A DNA stretch of 64,000 nt from contig NZ_CP007739.1 in the NCBI RefSeq assembly GCF_000724485.1, positions 2,216,843 to 2,280,842 of the forward strand. The letters are read 5' to 3'. The notes beneath the pieces are model-generated. The model had not been told where the DNA came from and did not search any database. It was given only the letters and a program-made list of their open reading frames with translations. The translations under genes were made by a program, and so were the position numbers. This DNA is from Bacillus methanolicus MGA3 (lineage in GTDB: Bacteria; Bacillota; Bacilli; Bacillales; Cytobacillaceae). Positions 16,691 through 26,439 of the stretch are shown here, piece after piece (position 1 is the first letter of the stretch; each line of letters starts with the position of its first letter).

Positions 16691-18241
16691 TTATAGCGGG
16701 ATGTTGCCATGTTTTTTTCGCGGCCGGGTTTCTTTTTTGTTTCTCAGCATTTCAAGAGCCTGAATCAATTTAATTCTAGTCTCACGCGGATCAATGACAT
16801 CATCGACCATTCCCATTCTCGCTGCCACATAAGGATTTGCAAATTTCTCCCGGTATTCCTCAATTTTTTGCTGCCGCGTTTGTTCCGGATTCTCACTGTT
16901 TTGAATTTCTTTAGCAAAAATAATATTCGCCGCACCTTGAGGACCCATCACAGCAATTTCCGCATTTGGCCAAGCGAATACCAAATCAGCTCCGATTGCT
17001 TTACTATTTAATGCAACATAGGCTCCTCCATAAGCTTTCCGCAAAATAACGGTTAGCTTCGGCACTGTTGCTTCTGAATAAGCGTACAAAATTTTTGCAC
17101 CGTGGCGAATAATCCCGCCATGCTCCTGTTTAACTCCCGGAAAGAAACCGGTCACATCTTCAAACGTAATGATTGGAATGTTAAAAGAATCGCAGAATCG
17201 AATAAACCTTGCCGCTTTATCAGAACTGTCAATATCAAGCCCGCCAGCCATGAACTTCGGCTGATTGCATACAAGGCCTACAACTTCTCCCTTAATTCGA
17301 GCAAAACCGACAACAATATTTTTCGCAAAATCTTTGTGTATTTCCATGAAAGAGTGTTCATCAACAACTTGGTTAATTACAATTCTGACGTCATATGGCC
17401 GGACCGCGTCAAAAGGAATGACATCGGTTAAATCAGGGCGGTAATCATCCGAATCATCTGCTTCTAATCTCGGCGGTTTTTCTTCATTATTTTGCGGAAG
17501 GTAACTTAATAACTTGCGGACCATCTCTAAAACTTCTTCTTCCTTTTCTGCACTGAAATGGGCGTTTCCGCTGATTGTATTGTGAACTCTCGCTCCACCA
17601 AGATCCTCGGCGGAAATCTTTTCCCCTGTCACTGTTTCAATTACTTTTGGTCCGGTAATAAACATCTGGCTTGTTTTTTCAACCATAAATACAAAATCTG
17701 TTATAGCAGGAGAATATACTGCTCCCCCGGCACAAGGCCCCATGATCACTGAAATTTGCGGAATGACGCCGGAATAAATCGCATTTCGGTAAAAAATATG
17801 GCCATATCCGTCTAAAGATACGACACCCTCCTGAATTCGTGCTCCCCCTGAATCATTTAATCCGATGAACGGCGCACCATTTTTTGCCGCTAAATCCATT
17901 ACATGAGCAATTTTCTTCGCATGCATTTCCCCAAGGGCTCCGCCAAAAACGGTAAAATCTTGTGAAAATAAATAGATCGGGCGTCCGTTTATTTTCCCAT
18001 AGCCTGTCACAACTCCGTCTCCAGGTCCTTTTTGTCGATCAAGGCCAAAATCTGTTGACCGATGTTCAATAAACGGATTTAACTCCACAAACGTTCCCGG
18101 ATCTACTAAAAGATCGATTCTTTCACGAGCTGTCAGCTTTCCTTTTTCATGCTGCCTTTCAATTTTTTCATCGCCCCCGCCCATTTCAACTTCGCGGCGG
18201 CGGTCGTACAATTCATTTATCTTTTCGTAAATATCAACCAT
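16691..18241 (-). CDS. yqjD: Acyl-CoA carboxyltransferase (propionyl/methylmalonyl-CoA type)
   Basis: Biotin-dependent carboxyltransferase of 516 aa with the two-lobed crotonase-like fold. Oxyanion-hole regions GLNDSGGARIQEG (N-lobe) and the GGIIRHGAKILYAYSEA and KAYGGAYVAL stretches (C-lobe) are visible. Its likely role is the beta chain converting propionyl-CoA to methylmalonyl-CoA. ATG 18241 overlaps the end of the epimerase gene by 8 bp. An AAGGAG lies only 1 nt from the ATG and an AAAGGA lies 13 nt away, so translation is probably coupled. No biotin carboxylase or biotin carrier gene is adjacent; the nearest are accC/accB at 52.8-54.7 kb. Confidence 0.92.
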   Translation of the reverse strand: MVDIYEKINELYDRRREVEMGGGDEKIERQHEKGKLTARERIDLLVDPGTFVELNPFIEHRSTDFGLDRQKGPGDGVVTGYGKINGRPIYLFSQDFTVFGGALGEMHAKKIAHVMDLAAKNGAPFIGLNDSGGARIQEGVVSLDGYGHIFYRNAIYSGVIPQISVIMGPCAGGAVYSPAITDFVFMVEKTSQMFITGPKVIETVTGEKISAEDLGGARVHNTISGNAHFSAEKEEEVLEMVRKLLSYLPQNNEEKPPRLEADDSDDYRPDLTDVIPFDAVRPYDVRIVINQVVDEHSFMEIHKDFAKNIVVGFARIKGEVVGLVCNQPKFMAGGLDIDSSDKAARFIRFCDSFNIPIITFEDVTGFFPGVKQEHGGIIRHGAKILYAYSEATVPKLTVILRKAYGGAYVALNSKAIGADLVFAWPNAEIAVMGPQGAANIIFAKEIQNSENPEQTRQQKIEEYREKFANPYVAARMGMVDDVIDPRETRIKLIQALEMLRNKKETRPRKKHGNIPL

Positions 18242-18656
18242 GCTCCTTGTTCATTCCTTTCTTTTCGCAAAATTCATACAATACGCCGCCTGTTGATTTT
18301 GGGTGCATAAAAGCGACGAGAGCCCCTCCTGCTCCTGTTTTTGGTTGGTCTTGAATCATTTTGATCCCTTTACTCTTTATTTCATCAATCCGCTCTTGAA
18401 TGGATTCAACACCGAGAGCAACATGATGGATTCCCTCTCCGCGCTTTTCGATAAATTTTGAGATTGGACTGTCTTCTGCAGTAGGTTCTAATAATTCAAG
18501 TTTTGTTTCGCCTGCTTTAAGAAATGCAACTTTTACTTTTTCGCTTTCTACTTCTTCGATCCCTAACAGTTCAAGGCGAAGCACTTCTGTATAAAATGAA
18601 AGCGTTTTATCTAGAGATTTTACAGCAATCCCTATATGATCAACTTTTTTAATCAT
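18234..18656 (-). CDS. mce: Methylmalonyl-CoA epimerase
   Basis: Interconverts (2S)- and (2R)-methylmalonyl-CoA, feeding the mutase. The 140-aa protein is a vicinal-oxygen-chelate fold, with metal-ligand histidines in KKVDHIGIAV (His7) and IHHVALGVES and the late glutamate in GVLYEFCEK. MHPKSTGG is the family signature. ATG 18656 follows GGAGGAGAGCGA. It is the first gene of the mce-yqjD operon and would act between YqjD and MutAB, whose genes are 5.6 kb away. Confidence 0.94.
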   Translation of the reverse strand: MIKKVDHIGIAVKSLDKTLSFYTEVLRLELLGIEEVESEKVKVAFLKAGETKLELLEPTAEDSPISKFIEKRGEGIHHVALGVESIQERIDEIKSKGIKMIQDQPKTGAGGALVAFMHPKSTGGVLYEFCEKKGMNKEHG

Positions 18657-18755
18657 TCGCTCTCCTCCATAAAATTTGCTCTATTAAAAATGTTTATATT
18701 ATTTATTATATAATTATTCTAAAAAAATGTCGAAAATCTTTCAAAAACTGAGCGG

Positions 18756-18784
18756 TTGTTCGATTTTGCAATCTTGAGTACAAT
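18756..18784 (+). promoter_or_regulatory. Promoter of the prli42 miniprotein gene
   Basis: TTGTTC (18756-18761) and TACAAT (18779-18784) with a 17-bp spacer, divergent from the epimerase gene. An AGGAGGAGG RBS follows at 18811. Confidence 0.6.
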
Positions 18785-18826
18785 AATAGACAAGGAGTTT
18801 ATTCATTTTCAGGAGGAGGATTTTGT

Positions 18827-18925
18827 TTGTCTAACCGAAAAACGAGAAAACTGATAGTTTTTTTGATGATTTTCATCATGCTTGCTTCATCTCTCATTAC
18901 GGGCCTGAAAATATTGTTTTCATAA
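18827..18925 (+). CDS. prli42: Stressosome-associated membrane miniprotein Prli42
   Basis: A 32-residue protein from TTG 18827, 7 nt after AGGAGGAGG. It has a basic N-terminus (SNRKTRK), one hydrophobic helix (LIVFLMIFIMLASSLITGL) and a short tail. This pattern fits Prli42, the Firmicute miniprotein reported to tether the stressosome to the membrane in Listeria. A sigma-A-like promoter and strong RBS support expression. The antisense reading frame over the same stretch is spurious. Identification rests on short-motif resemblance, so a different one-helix miniprotein is possible. Confidence 0.78.
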   Translation: MSNRKTRKLIVFLMIFIMLASSLITGLKILFS

Positions 18926-18980
18926 AACGGCTTTATGGATAGATTTATACAAATAGATCTTGGCTTCGAAGAAAATTGAT

Positions 18981-19103
18981 AAAGAGGCTGACTCATACAA
19001 AAGGTCAAACCCCTATATTACAACATTGACAAACGCTAATAAAATTACTCTATTTATTGTCATTGTTGGAGGGAGTTAGACCCTTATGAGCCAGCCTCTT
19101 TTT
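18981..19103. repeat. Dispersed long-hairpin repeat, copy A
   Basis: Outer arms AAAGAGGCTGACTCATA and TATGAGCCAGCCTCTTT (one mismatch) enclose nested arms GGTCAAACCCC/GGAGTTAGACC and CAACATTGACAA/TTGTCATTGTTG. The whole ~120 bp forms one imperfect hairpin. The plus-strand 3' end runs into TTTTTAAAT, so it can end the prli42 transcript. It sits between convergent prli42 and artR. Confidence 0.85.
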
Positions 19104-19119
19104 AAATAACCTAATCGGA

Positions 19120-19842
19120 CTAAAGTATTTTTTCCAAGAAAGCTTCTGCACGCTTGCTTTTAGGGTTGTTAAAAAATTCTTCAGGAGGAGCATCCTCGAC
19201 TAAAATTCCCCCATCAAGGAATAATACACGATCCGCAACTTCCTGGGCAAAGCCCATTTCATGTGTTACGATCGCCATTGTCATACCTGTATGGGCTAAT
19301 GATTTCATAACTTCGAGCACTTCTTTTACCATTTCAGGGTCAAGTGCTGAAGTCGGTTCATCAAACAGCATGACATTGGGCCGCATAGCCAGAGCCCGAG
19401 CAATCGCAACCCGTTGCTTTTGGCCGCCTGATAATCTCCCAGGATATTCTTCCGCTTTTTCGGATAGACCGACTTTCGAAAGCAGTTCATGCCCTAGCTT
19501 TTCCGCTTCTTCTCGAGAAAGGCCTTTCACTTTAATCGGTGCATACGTTAGATTTTCTAAAACGGTTTTATGCGGGAATAAATGAAAATGCTGAAACACC
19601 ATTCCTACATTTTGCCGCACCTTCATAATATTTGTCTTTTTATCGGTAATTTCCTGGCCGTCAATCCATATTTTCCCGCTCGTTGGCACTTCCAAGAGAT
19701 TCATGCACCTAAGGAAAGTAGATTTTCCAGAACCTGACGGACCGATAATGGCGACAACTTCTCCTTCATGAATGGTTGTCGTTATTCCTTTTAAGACTTC
19801 AAGCTTTCCAAAATTTTTATGAAGGTTTTCTACCTTAATCAC
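19120..19842 (-). CDS. artR: Arginine ABC transporter, ATP-binding protein
   Basis: ATPase of a polar amino-acid importer, 240 aa. Walker A is GPSGSGKST, the Q-loop lies near [10 protein letters not shown], the signature is [15 protein letters not shown] and Walker B is [17 protein letters not shown] 19842 is used after AAAGGAG. It overlaps artQ by 8 bp, so the pair is translationally coupled. Arginine is assigned from synteny with yqiXYZ of B. subtilis and the ARG-box-like sites upstream of artP. Confidence 0.9.
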   Translation of the reverse strand: MIKVENLHKNFGKLEVLKGITTTIHEGEVVAIIGPSGSGKSTFLRCMNLLEVPTSGKIWIDGQEITDKKTNIMKVRQNVGMVFQHFHLFPHKTVLENLTYAPIKVKGLSREEAEKLGHELLSKVGLSEKAEEYPGRLSGGQKQRVAIARALAMRPNVMLFDEPTSALDPEMVKEVLEVMKSLAHTGMTMAIVTHEMGFAQEVADRVLFLDGGILVEDAPPEEFFNNPKSKRAEAFLEKIL

Positions 19843-20494
19843 TGCGTCTCATTCTCCTTTCCATAGCTTTTCCTATCAATGTCAGCACCATGACCATCAA
19901 ATAATAGATCATACCTGCAATCAGCAACGGTTCGAAGAATGAGTATTTATCAGCGCCTACCTGATATGAACGGCGCATAATATCCATCACGCCAACGGTG
20001 GTCACAATAGCAGATTCTTTTGTTAGCGTAATGAATTCGTTCATTAAAGCAGGCAATATATTTTTTAATGCTTGCGGCAGGATAATATCCCACATCATTT
20101 TCTTGTAAGGAATCCCCAGCGCCATTGATGCCTCCCGCTGTCCTTTATCTACCGCCAAAATACCGGCACGAATAATTTCCGATATATAAGCAGCCGAATT
20201 CAAACTAAAGGAAAGAACAGCTGCAGTGGATGCATCAATTTGAAACCCTACAATTTGCGGTGATCCGTAGTAGATCAACATAAGCTGAAGCACCAGCGGC
20301 GTTCCGCGAAAAATAGAAGTATAGGCATCTGCAAACCAGCCAAGCAATTTAAAAGAACTTATTTTAAATAAAGCCAAAATAACTCCAAACGCAAATCCCA
20401 TCATCCCGGCCAGAATGACAATTTGCAGGGTAACCCCGATCCCCTTCAAAATATAAGGCAGGGAGGGAATAAATTGTGAGAAATCCAAATTCAT
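19835..20494 (-). CDS. artQ: Arginine ABC transporter, permease
   Basis: Membrane permease of 219 aa in the HisM/GlnP family, with about five transmembrane segments. The coupling EAA-type loop is [25 protein letters not shown]... (residues ~130-155). It is the second gene of artP-artQ-artR, 94 bp after artP and overlapping artR by 8 bp. RBS before ATG 20494 is weak (AGAGGATGG). As a single permease gene it probably forms a homodimer. Confidence 0.9.
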   Translation of the reverse strand: MNLDFSQFIPSLPYILKGIGVTLQIVILAGMMGFAFGVILALFKISSFKLLGWFADAYTSIFRGTPLVLQLMLIYYGSPQIVGFQIDASTAAVLSFSLNSAAYISEIIRAGILAVDKGQREASMALGIPYKKMMWDIILPQALKNILPALMNEFITLTKESAIVTTVGVMDIMRRSYQVGADKYSFFEPLLIAGMIYYLMVMVLTLIGKAMERRMRRSD

Positions 20495-20588
20495 TGGGTC
20501 AATCCATCCTCTCTAATAATTCGATAGCAGGTATACAAGGCAAAAACGTTCAGAAAGGCTTCAGCTTTCTGAACGCATGACTTTGAAA

Positions 20589-21383
20589 TTATTTTCCTCC
20601 GCCGAACCATTTTACGATTAATTTATCAAGCTCGCCGTTTTTTTTCATTTCATTTAATACTTTATTAAAGTCTTTTGTAAGCTTGCTGTTTTTAGGAAAA
20701 GCAATAGCTGAGCCAGCTTCCTCCGGATTATCACTAATTGTAAATCCAGTAAGATTTTTTTCTTTTTTAAAATATCCTTTGGCAACTGTATCTTCAATAA
20801 TTGCTGCATCAAAACGGCCAGTCATAATTTCCTGAATCAGTTCTGGAACTCGGTTTCGGTTTTCAATTTTCATATCTACTTTTTTTCTGATTTCTTTCGC
20901 TTTTCCTTCTTGAATTGATCCTAATTGAACACCCACGGTTTTCCCTTTTAGATCTTCTAAACTTTTAATGCCGCTGTCTTTTTTAGAGACAATCATATGT
21001 TTCGCAGTATAATAGATATCACTGAAATCAACATTCTTTTTACGGTCTTCTGTTGGTGTCATCCCTGCTAAGACAAAGTCTACCTGACCAGATTTTAACG
21101 CTTGAACGAGACCGCTGAATTCGATATCCTTCACTTGGACTTTATATCCTAGTTTACCTGCAATCGCTTTTGCCAGATCAACGTCAAATCCGATAATCTC
21201 GTCACTTTTCGCAGTATCAACGTATTCAAATGGAGGATAATCAGCAGAAGTCCCCATAATTAAAACCTTTTTTCCATCAGCACCATTTCCATCCTTGGCT
21301 GAATCTTTCTGACCAGTACCGCACGCAGCCAAAAGTCCAATAACGAGAATGCTTATCAAAAATAACGAAAAATGCTTTTTCAT
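20589..21383 (-). CDS. artP: Arginine ABC transporter, substrate-binding lipoprotein
   Basis: Extracellular solute-binding protein (family 3) of 264 aa, anchored as a lipoprotein: signal peptide LFLISILVIGLLAAC with the lipobox cysteine at residue 21. The mature part begins with a Gly/Asp/Lys linker, then TSADYPPFEYVD, GFDVDLAKAIA and GMTPTEDRKKNVDFSD, all typical of amino-acid binding proteins. ATG 21383 follows AGGAGG. Two ARG-box-like sequences overlap its promoter, which supports arginine as ligand. Confidence 0.92.
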   Translation of the reverse strand: MKKHFSLFLISILVIGLLAACGTGQKDSAKDGNGADGKKVLIMGTSADYPPFEYVDTAKSDEIIGFDVDLAKAIAGKLGYKVQVKDIEFSGLVQALKSGQVDFVLAGMTPTEDRKKNVDFSDIYYTAKHMIVSKKDSGIKSLEDLKGKTVGVQLGSIQEGKAKEIRKKVDMKIENRNRVPELIQEIMTGRFDAAIIEDTVAKGYFKKEKNLTGFTISDNPEEAGSAIAFPKNSKLTKDFNKVLNEMKKNGELDKLIVKWFGGGK

Positions 21384-21488
21384 ATACTTTCCTCCTATAA
21401 TTTTTCTGAAAATATTTGTGAATATTACCTCTTTATTTATGATTTCTATTGCATAATGATTCGTTGAAGAAACGAAATTTTAATATAT

Positions 21489-21531
21489 ATTCACTAAAAT
21501 GCATTTTAACACAATCGAATATTTATGCAAT
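21489..21531 (-). promoter_or_regulatory. artP promoter with ARG-box-like sites
   Basis: Minus-strand TTGCAT (21525-21530) and TAAAAT (21503-21508) with a 16-bp spacer. The 18-bp stretch 21514-21531 matches the B. subtilis ARG box CATGAATAAAAATGCAAG at GAATA...ATGCAA and covers the -35. A weaker copy, 21489-21506, covers the -10. Repression by AhrC (gene at 44.7 kb) is inferred. Confidence 0.6.
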
Positions 21532-21627
21532 ACAGTTTCTAAATATAAAATTAAAGTTCTTTTATTTTTATTATTTTGAAAAATTTTTTCATAAAAACGG
21601 GAATGAATTTTAAACTTCCAACCCCAA

Positions 21628-21656
21628 CAAAAAAGCCCCGGATAACCGGAGCTTAA
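21628..21656 (-). terminator. Terminator of brxB
   Basis: Minus-strand stem AAGCTCCGG/CCGGGGCTT (21647-21655 with 21633-21641), one G-U pair, followed by TTTTTTG. Confidence 0.88.
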
Positions 21657-21662
21657 GAAATA

Positions 21663-22100
21663 CTAAACTTCTTCACAATATTCATCAAATGCTTGCTGCA
21701 ACTTCATAACAACTGCCATCGGTTCATGGCCTTCAATTTCATGGCGCTCAATCATTGTACAAAGCTTCCCGTCTTTTAGTAAGGCAAATGAAGGAGAGGA
21801 TGGCGGATATCCTGTAAAATAGCTTCTCGCCCTCTCAGTTGCTTCTTTGTCCTGACCGGCAAAAACTGTAACTAAATGGTCTGGCCGTTTATCATAGTGC
21901 AAAGCATGCCGAGCTGCAGGGCGGGCAATTCCACCGGCACAGCCGCAAACGGAATTGACCATCACTAAGGTAGTTCCTTTCTTAGCAAATGCTGCATCAA
22001 CTTCCTCAGGTGTTTTTAATTCTGTATAGCCAGCTTCTACAATTTCCTGGCGAGCCTGGCGAACGACATCATTCATAAATAGATTAAAATCGATGTTCAT
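21663..22100 (-). CDS. brxB: Bacilliredoxin (BrxA/BrxB family)
   Basis: Thioredoxin-fold protein of 145 aa that removes bacillithiol from S-bacillithiolated proteins. The active-site Cys52-Gly-Cys54 is in [10 protein letters not shown], with ARPAARHAL and the cis-proline region [11 protein letters not shown]. Length and sequence fit YqiW (BrxB), and the position upstream of the arginine transporter is as in B. subtilis. ATG 22100 follows AAAGGAG. It has its own terminator and is probably monocistronic. Confidence 0.93.
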   Translation of the reverse strand: MNIDFNLFMNDVVRQARQEIVEAGYTELKTPEEVDAAFAKKGTTLVMVNSVCGCAGGIARPAARHALHYDKRPDHLVTVFAGQDKEATERARSYFTGYPPSSPSFALLKDGKLCTMIERHEIEGHEPMAVVMKLQQAFDEYCEEV

Positions 22101-22258
22101 ACGATCGCTCCTTTTGAAAAATAATCATTTGAGTTAACTACATCATACCATTTTTTCCATTCAGACAAAGAAATTTGCTTGAAAAAAGTTTAGCTAAGCG
22201 AACAAAAGGGAAATGAAAAATAAAGCCAGATCCATACCCCAAAACTCCCTAGTTTTTT

Positions 22259-22378
22259 GAGGCTGTCTCAAAAGCCAGAGGGTCAGACCCCATAACACAA
22301 TATATAGGACATAATGTTGCATAAATGTGCTATATATTGATAAACGAACATGGGGTCAGACCCTTATGAGACAGCCTC
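22259..22378. repeat. Dispersed long-hairpin repeat, copy B
   Basis: Outer arms GAGGCTGTCTCA/TGAGACAGCCTC are perfect. Inner arms GGGTCAGACCCCAT/ATGGGGTCAGACCC are perfect over 14 bp, and AATATATAG/CTATATATT is nested further in. This best-preserved copy occupies most of the 336-bp gap between brxB and the HXXEE gene, which otherwise shows nothing I can name. Confidence 0.9.
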
Positions 22379-22436
22379 GTTATTTTTGCGAATACTTTTA
22401 AAGTAAAGACGACTTAATTTCAGTATTTTGGATCAT

Positions 22437-22979
22437 TTAATTCCTTGTCACTCGATTTCGTCCACTGACTAAAAAGAAAAGCAGAAAAGGAACAACTAAA
22501 CACACTCCAAGGCAGCTCCAAAGAATATCTTCACCACTAATAACTTGTTCCATTAGCAGCCGGTAGTAAGCATAAAGTGAGTAAGGCAACACCAAAAGGA
22601 TTGAAGTTATCACTCCCGGAGTGTATTTTTTTAGAATAAAAGCTTGCCCAATATGTGTGAATGCATGTGCAAAAAAGATAGCTAAAAATACTAAAAATAT
22701 ATAGTAAAAAGAGAAAATTACAGCAATAATGGCTGCGGCTGTAATGCTAAGATAAACCCAAAATACATCTTGTGCAAATTGAAGTGTTGTCATTTTAAAA
22801 CTACTATAAAAATATTTTCGAATTGATTGAGGTAAAGCTGCCAACACCTGCTCTTTATTCTCTTTGGTCCATTTCTCCACGGTAAGAATTTCTTCAAAGT
22901 CATGAAACATAAACAAAATAGGAAACAGCCAGAAAACACTAATTATATGAATCTTAGCATTTAACCATTCTAATATCAC
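22437..22979 (-). CDS. HXXEE-domain integral membrane protein
   Basis: A 180-aa membrane protein with about five hydrophobic helices. The N-terminal FMFHDFEEILTVEKW contains the HxxEE signature, and AHAFTHIGQAF adds conserved polar residues inside the membrane. The in-membrane His/Glu set suggests a metal site or enzyme, but no function is known to me for this family. GTG 22979 is the start, with a weak upstream GCGGTG. It lies between copy B of the hairpin repeat and the mut cluster and is absent from this position in B. subtilis, so it may be an acquired gene. Confidence 0.75.
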   Translation of the reverse strand: MILEWLNAKIHIISVFWLFPILFMFHDFEEILTVEKWTKENKEQVLAALPQSIRKYFYSSFKMTTLQFAQDVFWVYLSITAAAIIAVIFSFYYIFLVFLAIFFAHAFTHIGQAFILKKYTPGVITSILLVLPYSLYAYYRLLMEQVISGEDILWSCLGVCLVVPFLLFFLVSGRNRVTRN

Positions 22980-23083
22980 TTAAATCACCGCTTTTCTGAT
23001 GATTTTTCCACATCCACAAAAAATGATATAAAATTCTGAATTTATTTTCAACAGTCTACAAATTATCTTTATTAAATTGTGCA

Positions 23084-23112
23084 GAAAAAAAAGAGCTGCA
23101 AAACGCAGCTCT
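23084..23112 (-). terminator. Terminator of the mutA-mutB-meaB operon
   Basis: Minus-strand stem AGAGCTGC/GCAGCTCT (23105-23112 with 23092-23099) followed by eight T, just past the meaB stop. Confidence 0.92.
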
Positions 23113-23116
23113 AACT

Positions 23117-24244
23117 CTATTTATGTTCTGATTTATTAAAGATTTGAAATAATTCTTCCACAGCAGCGGTCACGGTTCGATCCCCGGAAATCACTTCATT
23201 TTCAATTTTAGGGAGCTGTTTTTTTATTTCGGGGTGGCGAAAGAAACTGTCATGCAACTGGTCTGAGATCATCGAATAAATCCATTCCTTCGTTTGCTTT
23301 CTGCGCCTGTCCTCAAAAACGCCGGATTGTTTCGTTTGTTTTTCGAATTTCTCGATTGCCGCCCATATTTCGTCAATACCTGAGCTGTAAAGTGCAGAAC
23401 AAGTGTATGCTTTTGTTTCCCATCCTTTCGTGGCAGGCTGAAGAAAATGCAAAATGCGGTTATATTCTTCTTTTGTTTTTTCCGCTTCTAACTTATTTGG
23501 TCCATCTGCTTTATTAACAATTACTGCATCTGCAAGTTCCATAATGCCCTTTTTCATTCCTTGAAGTTCATCTCCAGCACCTGTTAGCACTAAAAGCATA
23601 AAGAAATCAACCATATCTCTGACAATGACTTCACTCTGTCCGACACCGACTGTCTCGACAAGAATCACATCAAATCCGGCAGCTTCGCATAAGAGCATTG
23701 TTTCTCTTGTTTTTCGATGGACGCCACCGAGCTTGCCGCCAGAAGGAGAAGGACGGATAAAAGCACGCGGATTTCTCGCCAGTTTTTCCATTCTAGTTTT
23801 ATCACCGAGAATGCTTCCCCCGGTTATGCTTGAACTTGGATCGACTGCAAGTACAGCAACACGGTATCCTTGATCACAAAGAAAGGTTCCAAATGCTTCG
23901 ATAAACGTACTTTTTCCTGCTCCGGGAACTCCCGTAATTCCGATGCGAATCGATTTTCCAGTATAGGGAAGAAGATTTTGAAGAAGCTTCTGCGCTTGTA
24001 AAAAATGCCGTTCAGCATTGCTTTCAATTAACGTAATTGCTCGGGCAAGCAGACCTCTATTTCCTTCAAGCACTCCTTTTGTTAACTCTTCAACAGTTGG
24101 TCCAAAGGAACCCTTTTTTTTGAAACGACCGCTTTTCTGAAAAACAACCGCTTCCGCCTCCGTTTCAACACCTTTGCGAACCGTAGTAGAAAATATGTCC
24201 GGGCGTTCGGAATCGGACCATTCAGGCTTCATATCTTTGCTCAT
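23117..24244 (-). CDS. meaB: Methylmalonyl-CoA mutase-associated GTPase
   Basis: G3E-family P-loop GTPase that gates cobalamin loading and protects the mutase. It is 375 aa. Walker A GVPGAGKS is at 105-112, followed by DPSSSITGGSILGDKTRM, Walker B/base DVILVETVGVGQSE and the guanine-specificity NKAD. The C-terminus is helical and used for dimerisation. About 45 N-terminal residues form a charged extension. The ATG shares its A with the mutB stop (TAATG), so the two are tightly coupled. Confidence 0.95.
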   Translation of the reverse strand: MSKDMKPEWSDSERPDIFSTTVRKGVETEAEAVVFQKSGRFKKKGSFGPTVEELTKGVLEGNRGLLARAITLIESNAERHFLQAQKLLQNLLPYTGKSIRIGITGVPGAGKSTFIEAFGTFLCDQGYRVAVLAVDPSSSITGGSILGDKTRMEKLARNPRAFIRPSPSGGKLGGVHRKTRETMLLCEAAGFDVILVETVGVGQSEVIVRDMVDFFMLLVLTGAGDELQGMKKGIMELADAVIVNKADGPNKLEAEKTKEEYNRILHFLQPATKGWETKAYTCSALYSSGIDEIWAAIEKFEKQTKQSGVFEDRRRKQTKEWIYSMISDQLHDSFFRHPEIKKQLPKIENEVISGDRTVTAAVEELFQIFNKSEHK

Positions 24245-26439
24245 TAATTTGGCACTTCCTCATAACCGAGCCGTTCATATATGGCTTTTATTACTTTTTG
24301 GGCAGCAACAGGTATGACCGTCCCCGGCCCGAAAATAGCAGCTGCTCCATGATCGTAAAGATATTGATAGTCTTGTGCAGGAATGACTCCTCCTACAACA
24401 ACAAGAATATCTTCTCTACCGAGCTTTTTCAGTTCAGCAACCAATTGCGGAAGGAGTGTCTTATGACCCGCAGCTAAAGAACTGATCCCGACTACGTGAA
24501 CATCATTTTCAACTGCCTGCAAAGCAGTTTCTTCAGGTGTTTGAAATAATGGTCCGATGTCAACATCAAATCCGAGATCCGCAAACGCAGTGGAAATAAC
24601 TTTCGCACCTCTGTCATGTCCGTCTTGACCCATCTTTGCAATTAAAATTCTCGGTCTTCTTCCTTCGTTTTCTAAAAATTCATCAGTCATCTTTTTAACT
24701 TCTGCTATTTCTTCCTCATTTGAAAAGTTAGCACTATAAATTCCGCTGACAGAACGAATCACAGCCTTATGCCGCTTCGCTACTTTTTCAATCGCATAGG
24801 AGATCTCCCCTAAAGTAGCTCTTGCTCTCGCTGCCTGAACGGAAAGTTCTAACAAATTACCCTTTCCGGACCTCGCTGCTTCCGTAATCGCCTGCAGTGC
24901 TTCTTGCACTTTCTGTTCATCACGGCTTGCCTTCAGCTGATTCAGCTTCTCAATTTGCTTTAAACGCACTGCTGTGTTATCAATATCCAATATCTCAATT
25001 GGCTCCTCTTTTTCAAGACGGTAACGGTTGACGCCAATGATTGTTTCTTTCCTTGAATCAATTTGAGCTTGTCGTCTTGCAGCAGCTTCCTCAATTCGCA
25101 TTTTTGGCAGCCCTGTTTCAATTGCTTTCGCCATTCCGCCTAGATTTTCGATTTCCTCAATATGTTCCCACGCCCGTTCGATCAGCTTATTTGTTAAAGC
25201 TTCAACATAATAAGATCCACCCCATGGATCAATGACGTTCGTAATTCCTGTTTCTTCCTGTAAATACAGCTGGGTATTGCGGGCAATCCTCGCCGAAAAA
25301 TCAGTAGGCAGAGCAATTGCTTCATCAAGGGCATTCGTATGAAGAGACTGTGTATGACCCATTGCTGCAGCATGAGCCTCAATCAACGTTCTGACTACAT
25401 TATTGAAAGGATCCTGTTCTGTAAGACTCCAGCCTGAAGTTTGCGAGTGCGTTCTAAGAGCCATCGATTTCGGGTTTTTCGGATTAAATGATTTTATCAT
25501 TTTGGCCCAAATATGGCGGGCAGCCCTCATTTTCGCTACTTCCATAAAATAATTCATCCCAATTGCCCAGAAGAATGACAGCCTCGGTGCAAATGAGTCA
25601 ATTTCAATCCCTGCTTTTAATCCTGTTCTCACATATTCAAGACCGTCTGCAAGTGTATAAGCCAATTCGATATCGGCAGGTGCTCCCGCTTCCTGCATAT
25701 GGTAGCCTGAAATACTGATACTGTTAAATTTTGGCATATAGTTGGAAGTATATTCAAAGATATCAGCAATAATCCTCATCGACATTTCCGGCGGATATAT
25801 ATAAGTATTGCGGACCATATATTCCTTTAAAATATCGTTTTGAATCGTCCCGGAAAGTTTCTCCTGACTTACCCCCTGCTCTTCAGCCGTCACAATATAA
25901 AAAGCCATAATCGGCAGAACTGCACCGTTCATTGTCATTGATACAGACATTTGATCAAGCGGAATCCCATCAAACAGCGTCTTCATGTCCAGAATGGAAT
26001 CGATGGCAACTCCTGCTTTTCCGACATCTCCAACTACACGGGGATGGTCTGAATCATAGCCGCGGTGAGTTGCCAAATCAAAAGCTACGGACAGCCCTTT
26101 TTGCCCCATTGCCAGATTGCGCCGGTAAAAAGCGTTGCTTTCTTCAGCAGTTGAAAAGCCTGCATACTGGCGGACAGTCCAAGGCCTGTTTACATACATA
26201 GTAGGATATGGACCGCGTGTAAATGGAGGCAGTCCCGGTTTGTCATCTAAATGCTTAAGCCCGTTTCGATCTGCTTTCGTATACAATGGTTTAATTTTTA
26301 TTTGCTCATTTGTTTCAAAAAGCAAATCTTCGATTGATCGCCCGATTTCCTCTTCCGCTATTATTTTCCAATCTTGCTCTGTAGGTTTTGATTGATTTTC
26401 AAACAGGGAAATTTTTTTAAAATCAGGTTTATTCTTCAT
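24244..26439 (-). CDS. mutB: Methylmalonyl-CoA mutase large subunit
   Basis: Adenosylcobalamin-dependent isomerase of 731 aa converting (R)-methylmalonyl-CoA to succinyl-CoA. The N-terminal TIM barrel includes [22 protein letters not shown], a substrate-channel signature. The C-terminal cobalamin domain has DGHDRG with the lower axial ligand His608, and the later GVIPAQD and GPGT elements. ATG 26439 follows GGAGG inside the end of mutA (11-bp overlap). Together with mutA and meaB it forms a complete mutase operon, which B. subtilis lacks. Confidence 0.97.
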   Translation of the reverse strand: MKNKPDFKKISLFENQSKPTEQDWKIIAEEEIGRSIEDLLFETNEQIKIKPLYTKADRNGLKHLDDKPGLPPFTRGPYPTMYVNRPWTVRQYAGFSTAEESNAFYRRNLAMGQKGLSVAFDLATHRGYDSDHPRVVGDVGKAGVAIDSILDMKTLFDGIPLDQMSVSMTMNGAVLPIMAFYIVTAEEQGVSQEKLSGTIQNDILKEYMVRNTYIYPPEMSMRIIADIFEYTSNYMPKFNSISISGYHMQEAGAPADIELAYTLADGLEYVRTGLKAGIEIDSFAPRLSFFWAIGMNYFMEVAKMRAARHIWAKMIKSFNPKNPKSMALRTHSQTSGWSLTEQDPFNNVVRTLIEAHAAAMGHTQSLHTNALDEAIALPTDFSARIARNTQLYLQEETGITNVIDPWGGSYYVEALTNKLIERAWEHIEEIENLGGMAKAIETGLPKMRIEEAAARRQAQIDSRKETIIGVNRYRLEKEEPIEILDIDNTAVRLKQIEKLNQLKASRDEQKVQEALQAITEAARSGKGNLLELSVQAARARATLGEISYAIEKVAKRHKAVIRSVSGIYSANFSNEEEIAEVKKMTDEFLENEGRRPRILIAKMGQDGHDRGAKVISTAFADLGFDVDIGPLFQTPEETALQAVENDVHVVGISSLAAGHKTLLPQLVAELKKLGREDILVVVGGVIPAQDYQYLYDHGAAAIFGPGTVIPVAAQKVIKAIYERLGYEEVPN

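Noticed and set aside
18799..19008. 69-aa minus-strand frame across the prli42 region
   Set aside because: It overlaps a short plus-strand gene that has a promoter, RBS and membrane-protein pattern, and it ends in repeat copy A; no RBS of its own.
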